From Nitrospira sp. (GTDB lineage: Bacteria; Nitrospirota; Thermodesulfovibrionia; Thermodesulfovibrionales; SM23-35): a stretch of DNA of 13,311 bases. Made by a program: the position numbers and the translations under genes. The stretch covers positions 1-13,311 of the forward strand of contig VGWZ01000033.1 in NCBI GenBank assembly GCA_016873595.1. Direction: 5' to 3'. The notes under the pieces were generated by a model. That model searched no databases. It was not told the origin of the DNA and saw only the letters and a list, made by a program, of their open reading frames with translations. Shown one piece after another: positions 6,066 through 12,260 of this stretch. Numbering within the stretch: position 1 is the stretch's first letter; the number at the start of each line of letters is the position of its first letter.

Positions 6066-8603
6066 ATGGTTTTGGAAGAAAGATATAGCCCTCAAAAGGT
6101 AGAGCTGAAATGGCAAAAATACTGGGCTGACAAGCAGCTCAATAAGACCGGGTTTAATCCTTCCCAGAAAAAATTTTATTGCCTTGAGATGTTTCCTTAC
6201 CCTTCCGGGGAGATCCATATGGGTCATGTAAGAAACTATGCAATTGGTGATGTGGTCGCAAGGTATAAGAGGATGCGCGGCTACAATGTGCTCCATCCCA
6301 TGGGATGGGATGCATTCGGGCTTCCTGCAGAGAATGCTGCGATAAAACATGGTGTGCATCCCTCAGAATGGACGTATAAAAATATTGAGTACATGAAGAA
6401 ACAGCTTAATCGCATGGGGCTTAGCTATGATTGGGAAAGAGAGATCACAACCTGTAGCCCTGAATATTACAAATGGAACCAGTGGTTTTTCCTCAGGATG
6501 TTCGAGAAAGGACTTGCATACAGAAAACACTCTTATGTGAACTGGTGTCCGTCATGTGCAACTGTCCTTGCAAATGAACAGGTTATCGATGAGAAATGCT
6601 GGCGTTGTGACAGTACAGTCACCCAGAAGAAACTTGAGCAATGGTTTTTCAGAATTACTCACTATGCAGAAGAATTACTTCGGGAGTGCGATGAATTAAG
6701 AGGATGGCCAGAAAGGGTCGTACTCATGCAGAAAAACTGGATTGGGAAGGGCGAAGGCGTGGAGGTAGACTTTCCCATTGAAGGAATGGATGAACAATTA
6801 AAAATATTCACCACAAGGCCAGATACATTATTTGGTGTGACTTTTATGTGCATTGCTCCTGAACATCCTATGGCAGAAAAGATGGTTAAAGATACCAATA
6901 AACTTGAGGCTGTAAAGGCTCAATATGGTAAGGAAGATGAAAAGATAGGGCTTTTCACAGGATCTTACACAATCAATCCATTAAATGGTGATAGAGTCCC
7001 TGTATATGTCGCGAATTTCGTTCTCATGGAATATGGTACAGGCGCAATCATGTCCGTACCAGCTCATGATCAGAGAGATTTTGAATTCGCAAAGAAATAT
7101 GACCTGCCTATAAAAATTGTGATAGTGCCTGAAGACAGGATACAAGATACAAGATACAGGATACAGGATAAAAAAAATCATGCATCGTGCATCATGAATC
7201 ATGAATCTTTTGCCCCTGATATTACAGAGGCATACGAGGATGAAGGGATTATTGTGAATTCAGGAAAGTTCAGCGGTGTGAAGAGTGATAGTGCAAAAAA
7301 GGAGATAATACAATTTATCGAAGAGAAGAGATTGGGAAGGGGTACTATTAATTATAAACTCCGCGATTGGGGCATATCCCGACAGAGATACTGGGGAACA
7401 CCAATTCCTATACTCTACTGTGATAAATGTGGAATAGTGCCTGTGCCTGAGAAAGACCTTCCTGTAATACTTCCTGAGGACGTGAGATTAACAGGTAAGG
7501 GTGTCTCTCCGCTCCTGGAATCTGAGGCATTTCTGAATACCAAGTGCCCGAAATGCAGTGGGAGAGCAAGGCGTGAGACTGACACAATGGATACATTTGT
7601 TGACTCATCATGGTATTTCGTGCGGTATTGTTTTAAAAAAGGTGATATTAACTTAGACTCCGAACTTCTATCTCCACAATCAGAATGTAAGTATTGGATG
7701 CCTGTTGACCAGTATATTGGTGGCGTTGAACACGCAGTACTCCATCTCCTTTACTCGAGGTTTTTTACACGGGTCATGCGTGACCTCGGACTTATCAGTA
7801 CAGGTGAACCTTTTCAAAACCTCCTTACACAGGGTATGGTGATAAAAGATGGAGCAAAGATGTCCAAATCAAAAGGTAACGTTGTTGACCCTCATTATCT
7901 TATAGAAAAATATGGTGCAGATACATCAAGGTTGTTTTCTCTTTTTGCAGCTCCTCCCGAGAGGGACCTTGAATGGTCAGACAAAGGTGTTGAGGGAGCA
8001 TACAGGTTCTTACACAGGCTGTGGGGGATTGTTTATAAGAACCGTGAAGCGTTAAGCGTAATGCGTAATGATATAAGAGGATTTGATGCATCACGTATCA
8101 CAGATCACGCGTCACTTTTGTTGCGGAAAACCCATCAAACAATTAAAAAGGTTACAACAGACATCGAGCGTGAGTACCACTTCAATACAGCAATAGCTGG
8201 ATTGATGGAGCTCGTGAATGAGATCACTTCATTTGAACCCGAATCCGATGAAGACTGGAAAACGTTTAAGTTTGCAATAGAGCGAGTACTCATCCTTCTC
8301 TCTCCCTTTTCTCCACATATTGCAGAAGAACTGTGGGAGGCGATAGGGAATGAGCCGAGTATCTTTGAACAACAATGGCCAAAATGGGATGAGGAAATCG
8401 CAAGAGAAGAGGAGATAGAACTCGTGATACAAATTAATGGTAAACTAAGATCAAAGATTATGATATCACAAGGCACTCCTGATGATGAGATTGAGAAGAT
8501 GGCGCTAGAACAGCAAAAGATAAAAGAGATTGTTGGTGCAAAAACAATCAAAAAAGTTATTGTGGTAAAGGGTAAATTAGTTAATATAGTCATAGGAGAG
8601 TAA
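6066..8603 (+). CDS. leuS: Leucyl-tRNA synthetase LeuS with two in-frame repeat insertions
   Basis: Charges tRNA-Leu in the cytoplasm. The 845 residues follow the bacterial LeuRS plan: HIGH motif as HMGH (51-54) after EMFPYPSGEI; a zinc module with C161/C164 and C178/C181; the CP1 editing domain with FTTRPDTLFGVTF and GTGAIMSVPAHDQRDFEF; KMSKS as 598-602; an anticodon-binding domain; and the C-terminal QINGKLRSKIMI. All catalytic motifs look intact. Two stretches differ from the family and coincide with heptad inverted repeats: residues about 358-381 (from RIQDTRYRIQD to NHES) in the editing domain after IVPED, and about 660-684 (from REALSVMRND to TDHAS) between the catalytic core and the helical anticodon domain. 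Both stay in frame without stops. AGGAGG precedes the ATG by three bases. The TAA stop overlaps the lptE start as TAATG. Confidence 0.97.
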   Translation: MVLEERYSPQKVELKWQKYWADKQLNKTGFNPSQKKFYCLEMFPYPSGEIHMGHVRNYAIGDVVARYKRMRGYNVLHPMGWDAFGLPAENAAIKHGVHPSEWTYKNIEYMKKQLNRMGLSYDWEREITTCSPEYYKWNQWFFLRMFEKGLAYRKHSYVNWCPSCATVLANEQVIDEKCWRCDSTVTQKKLEQWFFRITHYAEELLRECDELRGWPERVVLMQKNWIGKGEGVEVDFPIEGMDEQLKIFTTRPDTLFGVTFMCIAPEHPMAEKMVKDTNKLEAVKAQYGKEDEKIGLFTGSYTINPLNGDRVPVYVANFVLMEYGTGAIMSVPAHDQRDFEFAKKYDLPIKIVIVPEDRIQDTRYRIQDKKNHASCIMNHESFAPDITEAYEDEGIIVNSGKFSGVKSDSAKKEIIQFIEEKRLGRGTINYKLRDWGISRQRYWGTPIPILYCDKCGIVPVPEKDLPVILPEDVRLTGKGVSPLLESEAFLNTKCPKCSGRARRETDTMDTFVDSSWYFVRYCFKKGDINLDSELLSPQSECKYWMPVDQYIGGVEHAVLHLLYSRFFTRVMRDLGLISTGEPFQNLLTQGMVIKDGAKMSKSKGNVVDPHYLIEKYGADTSRLFSLFAAPPERDLEWSDKGVEGAYRFLHRLWGIVYKNREALSVMRNDIRGFDASRITDHASLLLRKTHQTIKKVTTDIEREYHFNTAIAGLMELVNEITSFEPESDEDWKTFKFAIERVLILLSPFSPHIAEELWEAIGNEPSIFEQQWPKWDEEIAREEEIELVIQINGKLRSKIMISQGTPDDEIEKMALEQQKIKEIVGAKTIKKVIVVKGKLVNIVIGE
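7135..7207 (+). repeat. Heptad-periodic inverted repeat, copy 2 (inside leuS editing domain)
   Basis: Left arm: two GATACAA units (7139-7152) and two GATACAG units (7153-7166), preceded by ACAG and followed by GATA. After the loop AAAAAAAT the right arm has CATGCAT, CGTGCAT and two CATGAAT units (7179-7206). On the opposite strand these are GATTCAT/GATGCAN units, so the arms form an imperfect hairpin of about 30 bp. It shares CATGCATCGTGCATC with copy 1. It is read through in frame and encodes leuS residues 358-381. Just downstream the normal LeuRS sequence resumes at TEAYEDEGIIVNSGKFSG. Confidence 0.88.
8044..8115 (+). repeat. Heptad-periodic inverted repeat, copy 3 (inside leuS, second site)
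   Basis: Left arm: GTGAAGC, GTTAAGC, GTAATGC, GTAATGA (8044-8071). Spacer of 16 bases. Right arm: GCATCAC, GTATCAC, AGATCAC, GCGTCAC (8088-8115), which on the other strand reads as four GTGANNN units. Same architecture as copies 1 and 2, with a different unit. It is in frame in leuS and encodes about residues 660-684 in the linker before LRKTHQTIKKVTTDIE. Confidence 0.8.
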
Positions 8604-9178
8604 TGAAAGCAAAGAGCAAGGAGCAAGGAGCAAGGAGTATAAAATTACATATACAGCGCTATATGGTTTATATTCGAAGCTTTATAAAATTATCTCTGTG
8701 CTCTATGCTCTGTGCTCTATGCATGGCTGGTTGCGGTTATTCCATTCATGGCAGAGCATCTCTGCCTTTCGATTCAATACAGATTGGAAAGATAGAAAAT
8801 AAAACCTATGAACCGAAACTACAGGACAAGCTTCACAGAGCACTCACAGAGGAGTTTCTGAAACAAGGGATTACTGTTCATCCTGATGCAGGTTATACAC
8901 TCAGTGGTACGATTCATCAGTTTCAATTAAATGTTCTGTCAACAAAAGCGGACATAGCAGTAGAATATGAAGCAGTTATTAAGGCAGATTTTAGACTCGT
9001 AGAGCCATCAGGAAATGTGAAAGACTTTAAAAATATAGGATCTCCGTTCATTGTCTCTTTTTCAAGCTCCGGCAAACTGTCAGATGTGATTGCATCGAAA
9101 GAACTTGCTTCAGAAAAAGCGATAAGAGACATGGCGATGGAGATAGTCGCTGTCATTATGTACCCCGTTAGAAAATGA
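8603..9178 (+). CDS. lptE: LPS-assembly lipoprotein LptE
   Basis: Outer-membrane lipoprotein that plugs the LptD barrel and helps deliver LPS to the cell surface. The 191-residue precursor has a lipobox MAGC with the lipidated cysteine at C44, followed by GYSIHGRASLPFDSIQIG, the characteristic LptE beginning. The rest (TLSGTIHQFQL, AVEYEAVIKADFRL, and a helical end) fits the family size. The ATG at 8603 overlaps the leuS stop and follows GGAGAG (8595-8600). An alternative ATG at 8663 lacks a ribosome site but would give a more normal signal peptide. The N-region (residues 5-12) and the hydrophobic core (31-40, SLCSMLCALC) are encoded by the arms of a heptad repeat. The last residues PVRK and the stop are encoded by the palindrome at 9160-9218. 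Placement between leuS and holA is a familiar order for lptE. Confidence 0.88.
   Translation: MKAKSKEQGARSIKLHIQRYMVYIRSFIKLSLCSMLCALCMAGCGYSIHGRASLPFDSIQIGKIENKTYEPKLQDKLHRALTEEFLKQGITVHPDAGYTLSGTIHQFQLNVLSTKADIAVEYEAVIKADFRLVEPSGNVKDFKNIGSPFIVSFSSSGKLSDVIASKELASEKAIRDMAMEIVAVIMYPVRK
8614..8722 (+). repeat. Heptad-periodic inverted repeat, copy 4 (lptE signal peptide)
   Basis: Left arm: three exact GAGCAAG units (8614-8634) plus GAG. After about 56 bases the right arm alternates CTCTGTG and CTCTATG, two of each (8694-8721). On the other strand the right arm reads as GAGCANA units, pairing with the left arm. The same two-arm 7-bp design as copies 1-3, with a longer spacer. It lies entirely inside the lptE coding region. 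Confidence 0.82.
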
Positions 9179-9218
9179 GACTTTAACGGGGTGAGAGGTT
9201 TTTTCTAACGGGGTGTAC
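9160..9218 (+). repeat. CCCCGTTAG palindrome with a third arm (lptE-holA junction)
   Basis: CCCCGTTAGAAAA (9163-9175) is perfectly complementary to TTTTCTAACGGGG (9201-9213), and the match extends as GTA/TAC at the ends. A second partner, TAACGGGG (9184-9191), can pair with CCCCGTTA instead, giving a short hairpin followed after seven bases by T6 (9199-9204), a possible weak terminator. Two mutually exclusive stems are therefore possible. The element supplies the lptE stop (TGA in GAAAATGAG) and the GGGGTG that precedes the holA ATG. Confidence 0.75.
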
Positions 9219-9220
9219 AG

Positions 9221-10117
9221 ATGAGCCTCCAGGTATTTTTCCACGAAATAGAAAAAGGCCTGTCTTTACCTGTTTATCTTCTGTATGCGTCAGATTTATT
9301 TTTTCACAGGGAGGCAATAGAGGCAATAAAAAGACTTGTACCCGAGGTCGAGAGAGAGTTCAACCTCCATATATTCGATCTTTCATCCTCAGGAGAAGAA
9401 GACCTGTCGTTCGCACAAATAGTAGATGTGGCAAATACCATCCCATTCTTTGGAAAGAGAAGGTTTGTAGTATTAGTTGTGAACCTTCAGAAACTGTCTA
9501 AAGGCGATAATAAAAGATTAGACGACTATATTTCAAACCCTGCACCGAGCACAGTGTATTTAATACTCCATGAAGGAACATTAAAGAAAGAATTAAGAGA
9601 AAGGTTCAGAATGGTAAAGACCATATCTCTCGATATAAGAGAGCCAGAGATTCCAGACTGGATAAAGCAGAGAGCCAAAATAAAGGGTCTGGAGATATCT
9701 GACAGGGTCGCTGACTATATGCTGGGCATCATAGGTACTGATTTTGGTCTTCTTTCAGCAGAGATAGAAAAAATTTCTTTACTTGGAAAACAAAAGATAG
9801 ATGTGGATGATATCTCTCACATTATTGCAGGAGAAGGTTCTTACAGCATATTTGACCTTGTGGATGCTCTCATAGACAAAGATTCAGAAAGAGTATTCAG
9901 AATATACAAAACATTGAGAGAAACAACAGATGATTACAGTCTCATAGGCGCCCTTAACTGGCAGTTTGGACGTAGTCTGTCTTCAGGGAGCAAGCCAAAA
10001 GAAGATGACTACTTTCTCAGAATATTTGAGCTTCTCCACAAAGCTGATAGAGATATAAAAAGTTCAGGAAGAACTTTTCCTATGGAGTATCTTCTGGTTA
10101 AGCTGCTTCGGCTTTAA
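9221..10117 (+). CDS. holA: DNA polymerase III delta subunit HolA
   Basis: Clamp-loader subunit that opens the beta sliding clamp. At 298 residues it is shorter than E. coli HolA (343) but shows the family pattern: SLPVYLLYASDLFFHREAIE at the N-terminus, NTIPFFGKRRFVVLVVNLQKL with the clamp-binding region, DFGLLSAEIEKISLL and SIFDLVDALIDKD in the middle, and a helical collar domain ending MEYLLVKLLRL. As usual for delta, there is no Walker A loop. The ATG follows GGGGTG (9211-9215), contributed by the preceding palindrome. The gene is probably co-transcribed with leuS and lptE. Its last 20 bases overlap the 3' end of rpsT on the other strand, so the two genes converge with no terminator between them. 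Confidence 0.9.
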   Translation: MSLQVFFHEIEKGLSLPVYLLYASDLFFHREAIEAIKRLVPEVEREFNLHIFDLSSSGEEDLSFAQIVDVANTIPFFGKRRFVVLVVNLQKLSKGDNKRLDDYISNPAPSTVYLILHEGTLKKELRERFRMVKTISLDIREPEIPDWIKQRAKIKGLEISDRVADYMLGIIGTDFGLLSAEIEKISLLGKQKIDVDDISHIIAGEGSYSIFDLVDALIDKDSERVFRIYKTLRETTDDYSLIGALNWQFGRSLSSGSKPKEDDYFLRIFELLHKADRDIKSSGRTFPMEYLLVKLLRL

Positions 10118-10394
10118 AAAGGGTATTTACTTTCTTGGTGAGCCGTGAAATTTTTCTTGAGGCAGTGTTTTTGTGAATCACACCTTTTGAAACAGCTTTC
10201 GTGATCGTCTTTACTGCCCCGATAAGTGACTTACCCGCATCTTCTTTATTACCTGAAGCTATTGCTGATTCAACCTTTTTCACAATAGTTTTAATAGAGC
10301 TACGGACAGCCTTATTACGAATATTCTGTTTTTCAGCCTGTCGTGCCCTCTTCAGGGTTGAAAGACTTTTCTTCGGTCTTGCTTTAGCTGGCAA
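10098..10394 (-). CDS. rpsT: Small-subunit ribosomal protein S20
   Basis: Primary 16S rRNA-binding protein of the 30S subunit. The 98 residues are highly basic and helical. They start MPAKARPKKSLSTLKRARQA, hold the conserved RNKAVRSSIKTIVKK, and end in SRLTKKVNTLFKAEAA. The start codon is TTG (10392-10394), six bases after a strong AGGAGG (complement of 10401-10406). E. coli rpsT also begins with UUG, a feature tied to its autoregulation, so the rare start may be functionally conserved here. holA-rpsT adjacency is common, but with convergent overlap rather than shared direction in this case. Confidence 0.96.
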   Translation of the reverse strand: MPAKARPKKSLSTLKRARQAEKQNIRNKAVRSSIKTIVKKVESAIASGNKEDAGKSLIGAVKTITKAVSKGVIHKNTASRKISRLTKKVNTLFKAEAA

Positions 10395-10423
10395 TCTGAA
10401 CCTCCTCTTAAACTAAGTCTAAT

Positions 10424-10453
10424 TTAATACCATAAAATGCTCTGTAAAATCAA
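10424..10453 (-). promoter_or_regulatory. Possible rpsT promoter
   Basis: On the minus strand TTGATT (10448-10453) and TATTAA (10424-10429) are 18 bases apart and lie about 30 bases before the TTG start. TTTACA/TAAATT with a 16-base gap overlaps it as an alternative. Both are only moderate matches. The 96-base gap to the next gene is shared with a divergent promoter that could not be placed confidently (a TAAGAT at 10478-10483 is very close to the ATG at 10491). Confidence 0.35.
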
Positions 10454-10490
10454 TAGCCCTGTCATATTTTTTTATGGTAAGATGTAAACT

Positions 10491-11435
10491 ATGAAAAAAT
10501 ATAGACCTGTGGTGCTGAGACAGGTAAAGACCTATCCTATAAAAAAGAGAAAGAGTAAGGTTTCACTTGATGCACTCGCAACCCCGTATATAAAAGGGGA
10601 TACATTTAAGACCTTTATTGATAAACTTCCTGATATCCTTGCATCGAATGATTTCAGGAATGTGGTAAAGGCTGTTGTAGGGGCACGACAACACAACAGG
10701 CCTGTCATCCTTGGTATGGGTGCACACCCGATAAAAGTGGGTCTTTCACCTGTGATTATTGATCTTATAGAAAAAGGGATCATCACTGCTCTTGCAACAA
10801 ATGGTGCATGTATTATCCACGATTTCGAGATTTCACTTGCCGGTCATACATCAGAGGATGTTGCTGAAGATCTCTGCAAAGGGACATTTGGAATGGCAAG
10901 AGAAACAGGCAGGTATCTTAATAGAGCAATAAAAGAGGGAGTAAGTAAAGGGCACGGAATAGGAAAGTCTGTTGGTGAAATGATACACAAGAGTAAATTC
11001 AAGTTCAAAGATAAAAGCATCTTCGCATCTGCCTTTAAGCTTGATATCCCCGCAACAGTGCACGTTGCTATAGGAACAGATATTATCCATATGCATCCAG
11101 ATGCTGATGGCTCAGCTATTGGAGAAGGTAGTTTCAGGGATTTCAGACTTTTTACTTCAGTAGTCTCTGACCTCGAAGGCGGAGTTTATATTAATCTCGG
11201 TTCTGCGGTCATCATGCCAGAGGTCTTTTTAAAAGCACTAACGATTGCAAGGAATCTCGGAAACAGTGTTGAGCATATCATAACAGTGAACATAGACTTT
11301 ATCCAGCATTACAGGCCAAGAGAAAATGTCCTCAAGAGACCTACCATGAAAAAAGGTACTGCATATGCCCTTACAGGACATCATGAGATAATGTTTCCTC
11401 TTCTTGCTGCAGCGGTGATTGAAGAGATGGAGTAA
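10491..11435 (+). CDS. Deoxyhypusine synthase-like family protein
   Basis: The 314-residue protein resembles the bacterial branch of the deoxyhypusine synthase family (DHS, PF01916). True DHS joins the aminobutyl group of spermidine to a lysine of eIF5A in an NAD-dependent reaction; bacteria lack eIF5A, and some relatives make homospermidine instead. Visible blocks are ILGMGAHPIKVGLSPVIIDL, ATNGACIIHDFEISLAG followed by TSEDVAEDL, VHVAIGTDIIHMHPDADG, VYINLGSAVIMPEVFLKAL, and TGHHEIMFPLLAAAVIEE at the C-terminus. The last resembles the DHS ending in which a lysine attacks the intermediate; the lysine in PEVFLKAL may be its counterpart (inference). No spermidine genes are nearby. The gene is apparently a single transcription unit, and its stop is eight bases from the convergent toxin gene. 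The substrate is unknown. Confidence 0.65.
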   Translation: MKKYRPVVLRQVKTYPIKKRKSKVSLDALATPYIKGDTFKTFIDKLPDILASNDFRNVVKAVVGARQHNRPVILGMGAHPIKVGLSPVIIDLIEKGIITALATNGACIIHDFEISLAGHTSEDVAEDLCKGTFGMARETGRYLNRAIKEGVSKGHGIGKSVGEMIHKSKFKFKDKSIFASAFKLDIPATVHVAIGTDIIHMHPDADGSAIGEGSFRDFRLFTSVVSDLEGGVYINLGSAVIMPEVFLKALTIARNLGNSVEHIITVNIDFIQHYRPRENVLKRPTMKKGTAYALTGHHEIMFPLLAAAVIEEME

Positions 11436-11443
11436 ACGGATGC

Positions 11444-11809
11444 CTATCCTGTCTTTGATCTTCTTATTCGCACACCCTCTGGTGTAATAATAACCAGATT
11501 TTCAAGCATATCCTTTTCCTGTAGTGACTCATAAAATTTCTTGAATATTGAAAGTGTTTCATCAACAGTTCGTTTATAAATTTTGGCAACAACGATTCCC
11601 CCGCATTTTTCAGGCGGGAAACGGAACATCCTTGAAAAATCCTTATCCATCGTTATGATTACCCTTTTCTCTTTGCAGGCTCGATGATAGACCTCCTCAT
11701 CAGGGATACCAGAAAGACCTGAGTCTCTTATGCTAAGAACGTCATGACCGAGACTTCTCAGGTAATCGATAATAGGTTCAAAGAGGTTTTCATTGGCAAA
11801 TAACTTCAA
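11444..11809 (-). CDS. DUF5615 PIN-like putative toxin
   Basis: A 121-residue PIN-like protein of the DUF5615 (Mut7-C-like) type, a putative ribonuclease toxin. Family signs: MKLFANENLFEPIIDYLRSL followed by GHDVLSIRDSG, then IPDEEVYHRA, then VIITMDKDFSRM, and the C-terminal LENLVIITPEGVRIR. Likely metal-binding acids are in FANEN, IRDSG and TMDKD; the first position has N where many relatives have D, a substitution I recall from other members. The start is TTG (11807-11809), overlapping the DUF433 stop as TTGA, so its translation is coupled to and probably lower than that of the antitoxin. Its 3' end faces the DHS-like gene. Assignment to a toxin-antitoxin pair rests on family and context only. 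Confidence 0.8.
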   Translation of the reverse strand: MKLFANENLFEPIIDYLRSLGHDVLSIRDSGLSGIPDEEVYHRACKEKRVIITMDKDFSRMFRFPPEKCGGIVVAKIYKRTVDETLSIFKKFYESLQEKDMLENLVIITPEGVRIRRSKTG

Positions 11810-12033
11810 GCAGTAACTCCCGCTTCTTCATCAGCAAGAACTGAGGCATAGTTCAGGCACGCCCTGATATCTTCGTCAGTGATATTTGGATATGCCTTCT
11901 TAATCCCTTCAAAATTTTCTCCGGCAGCAAGAAGATTAAGTATAATGTGGACAGGTATTCTTGTTCCTTTTATACAGGGCTTGCCACTGCAAATATTCGG
12001 GTCGCTTACTATTCTCTCAATTAATTTATTCAT
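11806..12033 (-). CDS. DUF433 putative antitoxin
   Basis: A 75-residue DUF433 protein, a winged or helix-turn-helix-like fold often found upstream of DUF5615 genes and thought to be the antitoxin. It reads MNKLIERIVSDPNICSGKPC then IKGTRIPVHIILNLLAAG, the signature GKPCIKGTRIPV being diagnostic, with DEDIRACLNYASVLADEE at the end. The ATG (12031-12033) was chosen because AGGAGG lies eight bases before it; the frame is open to a TTG at 12054, but that would place the ribosome site inside the gene. It probably shares an operon with the toxin downstream and may autoregulate it (family-based inference). Confidence 0.85.
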   Translation of the reverse strand: MNKLIERIVSDPNICSGKPCIKGTRIPVHIILNLLAAGENFEGIKKAYPNITDEDIRACLNYASVLADEEAGVTA

Positions 12034-12164
12034 CTCACTAACCTCCTTTTTCAACTATCCAGTGATCAATATCTCTATTTATTTTCTATAATAACAAACT
12101 CACACACTCCTTGCCTTCTCAAGGCAGTTTTTGACCAGCTCAATCACTTTTGCCCTCCACAATC
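12034..12164 (-). other. Spacer between the two DUF433 modules, probably decayed sequence
   Basis: No intact gene. On the minus strand a short open stretch reads KVIELVKNCLEKARS before a stop at 12100-12102, which could be the degenerate tail of the broken toxin, but this cannot be shown. The stretch next to DUF433 holds AGGAGG for that gene. Confidence 0.35.
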
Positions 12165-12260
12165 TCAATCTCTTACTTCTGCCCACGAGATAATGTACCT
12201 GTCCCCTTTTATGTCTTCTGCTAAAATAGGGGATAATGCGTTGTCTACAAGAAATTTCAT
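12165..12260 (-). pseudogene. Truncated DUF5615-type toxin stub
   Basis: The ATG (12258-12260) overlaps the stop of the upstream DUF433 gene as ATGA, exactly the arrangement expected for its toxin partner. The first 15 residues, MKFLVDNALSPILAE, are a classic DUF5615/PIN-like start. Similarity then ends abruptly at a sequence containing AAAAGGGGACAGGTACATT, and a TGA follows after 31 codons, whereas the intact family member nearby has 121 residues. The gene is therefore broken, apparently by insertion or deletion at the GGGGACAGG motif. Confidence 0.75.
12189..12210 (-). repeat. AAAAGGGGACAGGTACATT motif at a toxin breakpoint
   Basis: The minus strand carries AAAAGGGGACAGGTACATT immediately where the toxin stub loses its family similarity. 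From memory, AAAGGGGACAGG-type sequences recur around REP-associated (IS200/IS605-like) transposase genes in many bacteria. No transposase is visible here and no inverted copy was found, so it may be a remnant. Confidence 0.4.

Noticed and set aside
7135..7207. CRISPR-like array
   Set aside because: The 7-bp units are directly adjacent without spacers and are arranged as an inverted pair, not as repeat-spacer units.
8135..8626. 163-residue open frame antisense to the 3' end of leuS
   Set aside because: Low-complexity S/I/F-rich product opposite a certain gene; no domain recognisable.
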